DNA of 64,000 nt from positions 86,013,093 through 86,077,092 of the forward strand of contig CM056724.1 in NCBI GenBank assembly GCA_029844215.1, read 5' to 3'. Position 1 is the first letter of the stretch, and every line of letters starts with the position of its first letter. The DNA comes from Przewalskia tangutica (lineage: Eukaryota; Streptophyta; Magnoliopsida; Solanales; Solanaceae). The translations under genes and the position numbers were made by a program. Under the pieces are notes generated by a model, which was not told the DNA's origin, made no database searches, and saw nothing but the letters and a program-made list of their open reading frames with translations. This document shows positions 59,895 to 64,000 of the stretch, piece by piece.

Positions 59895-61013
59895 CTGGAA
59901 GATAAATGTGAAAGGCAAACAGGAAAAGTAAATAATTGGACAAAAAGAATACGCCTGAACAGTATAATTGCATTTACTTAAAGTGAGTAATTTCATGAAT
60001 CATGAACAAATACTATTGCAGAGAAAGCAGCTAAAATTATCAATATGGCACCATAATTTTGTTAATACACAGTGCAAGAATGCAAAACTATAATCATCCC
60101 ACAATCTTCAAAGTACACGCCAAAATTCTCCAAATCTATAATACTAGAACATGAAAATTTGACGTTGGTGCATTAGAAAGCGCACACAGTAATTTCCTGA
60201 AGGACAACTCTGAAATTCCTTTGACCTTACCAAAGGCTCATAATTATGCGCAGTGCAGAAGGATGTGGACGAGGTCCGAAAAACTTGATAGTTATAAAAA
60301 AACTGCTTGAAGTCCATGCCCAAATATCCAGAACTGCTTATGTTCAAAATTATTAAGTCCTCCAACAATTGGCAAACTACAATATGCATCCACAAAATGT
60401 CAATTCTATTCTTCTTAAATGAACTATACATCATATCAAATCAAAGCTGATTCCAGAAACTGTACCCTGATATTGCTAGCATGTTGCCCCTCAAAGGCTC
60501 TTAACCACTATGATTTAAGTTCTCAATACCACTGAAAGGGCTTTGACCTCTCGAGGAAGGTCATATGCTCTAATGGTCATAACAAAACCATCATAGTGTT
60601 CACTACTTTTCTAAAACCACTCAACTCAACTCCAACTGGAGATATACATCTCTCCATCAATTGATGCATGCAAATAGCAGATCAAAGCATTAAAAGGAGA
60701 AATTACTAGAAATTTATACATTGACAAGGAGTATGAAATCCACACAAGAGGCAACAATGAAAACATTAACTATAGGCTATTCAGAATTTTTTTATTGAAA
60801 AAATCAAGCAAATAGTCAACTTAACAAATTCAAACACTGAACATAGAATGCAAAAACTTATCACTACTGGTAGGAAAGAGCCTATCTAATTAGTGCATCC
60901 AAAAAATTCTAAACTTGAATATCCCTGTATAGCCGCAGAGATAGTAAATATAAACTCCCATTTGGAACATAATTATGCATAGAAGCATACGTTTTAGATA
61001 AGCAACTGAGCTA
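59895..61013. other. Upstream (5') intron or flank of the NOI gene
   Basis: No further exon could be supported. A frame runs left from an ATG at 59996 into the NOI exon, but it crosses a good acceptor (CTTCCAG) and codes for nothing NOI-like (MKLLTLSKCN), so it is taken as intron. The true first exon may lie here or beyond. Confidence 0.4.
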
Positions 61014-62615
61014 GTATTCAATTAGGATTTTAAAAGACTTTTTTGGGATAAAAAAGTCATGTGGTATTCAATTAAGATTTTTAAACAATCTAAAAAAGTC
61101 TTGTGGTATTCAATCAAGACTATTAGAATTTTTTAAACAGAGTGTTCAAATCTAGTGGTATTCAATTAGGATTTTAAAAGACTAACAAAAAGGATTTTGG
61201 TATTCAAAATTTTGAGATTTTGAAAGATTTTTTAAAAATATGGATTTTGGAGGACTTTTTAGTGGAAGGTATACATAACAAATCCTATAAACAATCTCAG
61301 TCTAACCTATCAGACTTTTTCTCATTCTCAAATTTCTATTTCATATATTTTTTTTACTTTTATAAAAATATGGATTTTTTTCTTACCTCCCCCTACCGTC
61401 CTAACCCCACCTACTCCCGACCCCCCACCTCATCCTCAAATTTCTATTTCATATTTTTTGTTACTTTTATAAAAAAAAAATATTAAAAATATGAAATTTT
61501 ATCTTACCTGCCCCTACCCCTACCCCCTCCCCCGCCCTACCCCAATCTTAAATTTTTATTTTATATTTTTTTACTTTTATAAATAATTTATAAAAAGATG
61601 AATTTTTTTCTTACCCCTCCACCCTATCCACACTTACCCCGTCCACCCTCACCCCATCCTCAAATTTCTATTTCACATTTTTTTTTTACTTTTATAAAAA
61701 ATATAAATTTTTTCTTACCGCCCCTAACCCAGCCTTCCCCCACCCCCACCCATCCTCAAATTTATATTTCATATTTTTTGTTACTTTTATAAAAAAAATT
61801 ATTAAAAATATGAAATTTTATCTTACCTCCTCACTACCCCTACCCCGCCCTACCCCAATCTCAAATTTTTATTTTATATTTTTTTTACTTTTATAAATAA
61901 GTTATAAAAATATGATTTTCTCTTACCCTCATACCCACACCTACCCCTACCCCCTCCACCCTCACCCCCATCATATAGCCCATCTTGATCCGCACATTAA
62001 CATGTAAGTTTTGGGTGGGTTGGGCATTGGTCCATCTACAACTTCAACCCATCTTGACCCGCCCAACTTACGCCCAAAAGGCTATCTGTCACCCCTAGTT
62101 GTAGCCCTCAAGCCATGTGAACAATTCAACTGTAATAGGAGAAAGGAGGAGATCCTTACATTTGTTTGTGTTATTTTATTTTACTTTGGTTGAACTATTT
62201 GGGTTATAATTTTGTTGAACTATTGTTATTGTAATTTGGTTAAACTTTTTATTGTTATTTATAGAATTAAGTAATATTTTAGACAATTAATGAGAAATAA
62301 TAGTTAATGGAACTTGGAATACTATATATTGTTGTTTTAGAAGTATAATAACGGCTTTTGATATATTTTACATTGAAAACTAGTGATGAAAAATTATAAA
62401 AAAGTGGTGATGATGAAAGCAAAAGGATTGGAGAAAACATTCATGTGGTCCTTTCAAATCTTTATAAATCTTATGATAAATATTTTAAAATCCAAACATA
62501 AGAAATCTTGATTGTCAAAATAGTCTTTTAAAATCATAAAAATCCTAAATAGTCTTTTAAAATCTATAAGACTTATTTATTCCAAAAAAATCTTTTAAAA
62601 TCCTAATTGAATACA
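61014..62615. mobile_element. Non-autonomous TIR DNA transposon
   Basis: The left end GTATTCAATTAGGATTTTAA and the right end TTAAAATCCTAATTGAATAC are inverted complements. Both ends have further copies just inside (TATTCAATTAAGATTTT, TATTCAATCAAGAC, TATTCAATTAGGATTTTAAA at 61015-61185; CTTTTAAAATC words at 62520-62600), as in Mutator or hAT elements with subterminal repeats. A TSD could not be read: CTGAGCTA on the left, ACCCCCCTAAG on the right. The middle is a minisatellite. There is no transposase. Confidence 0.78.
61320..61975. repeat. Minisatellite with higher-order structure inside the TIR element
   Basis: Six units of about 100-115 bp, each with TCAAATTTCTATTTCATAT, TTACTTTTATAAAAA, TTTTATCTTACC and a C-rich CCCCTACCC tail. 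Units 2-3 recur as units 5-6 (TTACTTTTATAAAAA at 61461 and 61781; then ATTAAAAATATGAAATTTTA and CGCCCTACCCCAATCT). That gives a 320-bp period of three units. Confidence 0.87.
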
Positions 62616-62736
62616 CCCCCCTAAGTGTATATTTGCAAAAAGTAGACTGCCCCTAAGGAAAAAATGGGGGAATTGCAGATATGGAGTTAAACCATCTTTA
62701 GATAGCCATCACATCAAGAACTACTCTTTGAATATA

Positions 62737-63134
62737 TACACGTGAAAAAATACAACAACATACCCAGCGTAATACCACAGGTGGGGTCCGGGGAGGATAG
62801 AGTGTACGCAGACCTTACCCCTACCTCATGGAGGTAGAGAGGTTGTTTCCGAAAGACTCTCGGCTCAAGTAACGCATATCAAAGCAGTTTTCAAATAAAA
62901 AAAAATACAAAAGTAAAGCAAACATAGCAAATAATAGAGAATCATTACATAGCATTCACAAAAGTAAGACAATAACAACAGCAAAATAATGAGATAATTG
63001 AAGCAAAGAAACAACGGTAGTAACAGAAATCGAAGGACAACGAACTACGAGACTAGTACTAATGCTACTAGTACACAAGGAGATAACACTCTATTACCTA
63101 CTAACCTTCTAAATCTTCAACCTCCATATCCTCC
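62737..63134 (-). mobile_element. 5'-truncated RTE-type LINE with a 26-bp TSD
   Basis: TACAACAACATACCCAGCG through GTACGCAGACCTTACCCCTA to GAGAGGTTGTTTCCGAAAGA is the reversed 3' tail, followed by LINE-like 3' UTR (GCAAAATAATGAGATAATTG, then CTAGTACACAAGG). The flanks ACATCAAGAACTACTCTTTG + AATATA (62711-62736) and the same with one change (63135-63160) form the TSD. Confidence 0.88.
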
Positions 63135-63164
63135 ACATCAAGAACTACCCTTTGAATATAAAAC

Positions 63165-64000
63165 GGTTACACCCCGTATTTCCAAGGCATTAATATGAGA
63201 ACGTACTCAAGAAACTAAGGTTTGAATATTGGAAGGATAGTATGATTACATTTTCCTCCGGAAAATTTCGGAAAAATGTGAAGACGAAAAATTTATTAAC
63301 TCGGAGTTAGATTCCCTAATGTGGATTTACGGGCTTAGTATTGGATTACGAAGTAATGGAATTGATAATATGAGGCCCGTCAAAATTTCACAATTTTGGG
63401 GGGTTCGAAAATTTTAAGTATTTTGGCCAAGTGTTGGATTATTATTTTGTGAAGGGAATTATGGGCGAGTAAGAGGGTGACATGTGTCCCTCCCCACTTG
63501 TGTAGTAAGGCTCTAATTATATATATGTATATGTATATGTACGTGTATTGTAAGAATGTCTAGAAAGGGAGATATTTTCATCCAAGTGGACAAGTGTGGA
63601 AGATATTTGTGAGATATTTTCATCAAGACAAGTGGACCACTTAGGTCCCCCTCCACTTGTAAGATTTCATCTATATAAGAGAGGTGATAGAAAGACTTAG
63701 AGACATTTGCATAATATCTTCTTCATCCAAAACTCTCTTCTCCCTTCCTTAACCTTGAGGTTTTCGAGATTCTTCAAGCATTAATGAAGAACAAGAGTTG
63801 ATTATTCTCCTAGATTAAGCACCCTAACCAAGTTCTAAACCAAGTTAACTCTCCAAGGTATCACAAACATGGTTTGGCCGAAAGTTAGGCGAAATTCCTA
63901 GGCTTGTTTATGAACTTTTTGGAAGTAAAACAAGAAGGAAAGATGGTTACAAGCTTGTAGTAGATTCATCAGTGTGATTGGAACTTGAAGAATAAGGAGC
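63165..64000 (+). mobile_element. Start of a Tekay-like LTR, running off the window
   Basis: GGTTACACCCCGTATTTCC fits the TGTTACACCCCG start of this LTR type with the first T lost. Inside, the AGGGTGACATGTGTCCCTCC box (about 63472) and the GATTGGAACTTGAAGAATAA block near the end match the U3 order of the LTRs at 9377 and 20676. The other end is outside the window. Confidence 0.7.

Noticed and set aside
59895..59996. NOI gene start at the ATG at 59996
   Set aside because: The frame crosses a good splice acceptor and codes for residues unlike NOI proteins before the conserved QEKGRPLPKFG.
61220..61792. Phe/Pro-rich frames of 64-88 codons
   Set aside because: They follow the AT-rich and C-rich halves of the minisatellite units. 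No start context, no conserved residues.

Overview
This is a plant nuclear window, almost certainly from a Solanaceae genome. Two spliced plant genes are readable, and the repeats are those typical of nightshades: long-LTR Ty3/gypsy chromoviruses of the Tekay/Del type, RTE-type LINEs whose 3' end runs into (TTG)n, a Stowaway MITE and tRNA-derived SINEs. The species cannot be fixed from the sequence alone. Roughly four fifths of the window is transposable-element DNA.

Layout. 1-2432 is the 3' end and 3' LTR of one Ty3/gypsy element. 2625-3165 is a fold-back MITE-like element. 3439-6626 is a minus-strand solo LTR with target-site duplication (TSD) TAAGG. 6997-7223 is a stop-containing first exon that resembles an SFT2-like vesicle transport gene. 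7419-13950 holds two RTE LINE copies in opposite orientation; the longer one is split by a solo LTR (9377-12387, TSD GTTCA). From 14542 to 46129 lies one minus-strand Tekay-like element in pieces. Its chromodomain (15161-15419), integrase/RNase H (18392-20032) and RT/RNase H joint (46005-46129) are separated by later insertions: a solo LTR at 15420-18391 (TSD CTCCG) and a solo LTR at 20033-46004 (TSD CTTGC). The second of these holds another solo LTR (20676-43255, TSD CATAC), which in turn holds two gag-only elements, 22421-32001 (plus strand, TSD GGGTT) and about 33041-41933 (minus strand). The nest is therefore four levels deep, and most junctions are proven by perfect 5-bp TSDs. 46130-51641 is the LTR and broken pol of a second Ty3/gypsy family.

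The gene-bearing part is 52600-59900. A plus-strand p24 family (emp24/GOLD, beta-type) cargo receptor gene has four coding exons (52849-55652). Tail to tail with it lies a minus-strand RIN4-like NOI-domain gene (exons 59709-59894 and 57083-57127; first exon not found). Small SINE, LINE-tail and MITE insertions sit in their introns and flanks. 61014-62615 is a non-autonomous TIR transposon with a higher-order minisatellite core. 62737-63134 is a 5'-truncated retroposon with a 26-bp TSD, and 63165 onward is the start of another LTR.

The strongest biological observations are: the two gag-only (TR-GAG-like) elements with the same internal layout; a pair of short hairpins at the U5 end of LTRs, just before the primer-binding site, whose sequence varies between subfamilies; and a 220-bp tandem duplication in the p24 gene that copied the end of exon 1 into intron 1. 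One caution: differences between paired LTRs cluster at CNG trinucleotides, which suggests consensus error at methylated sites as much as real mutation.
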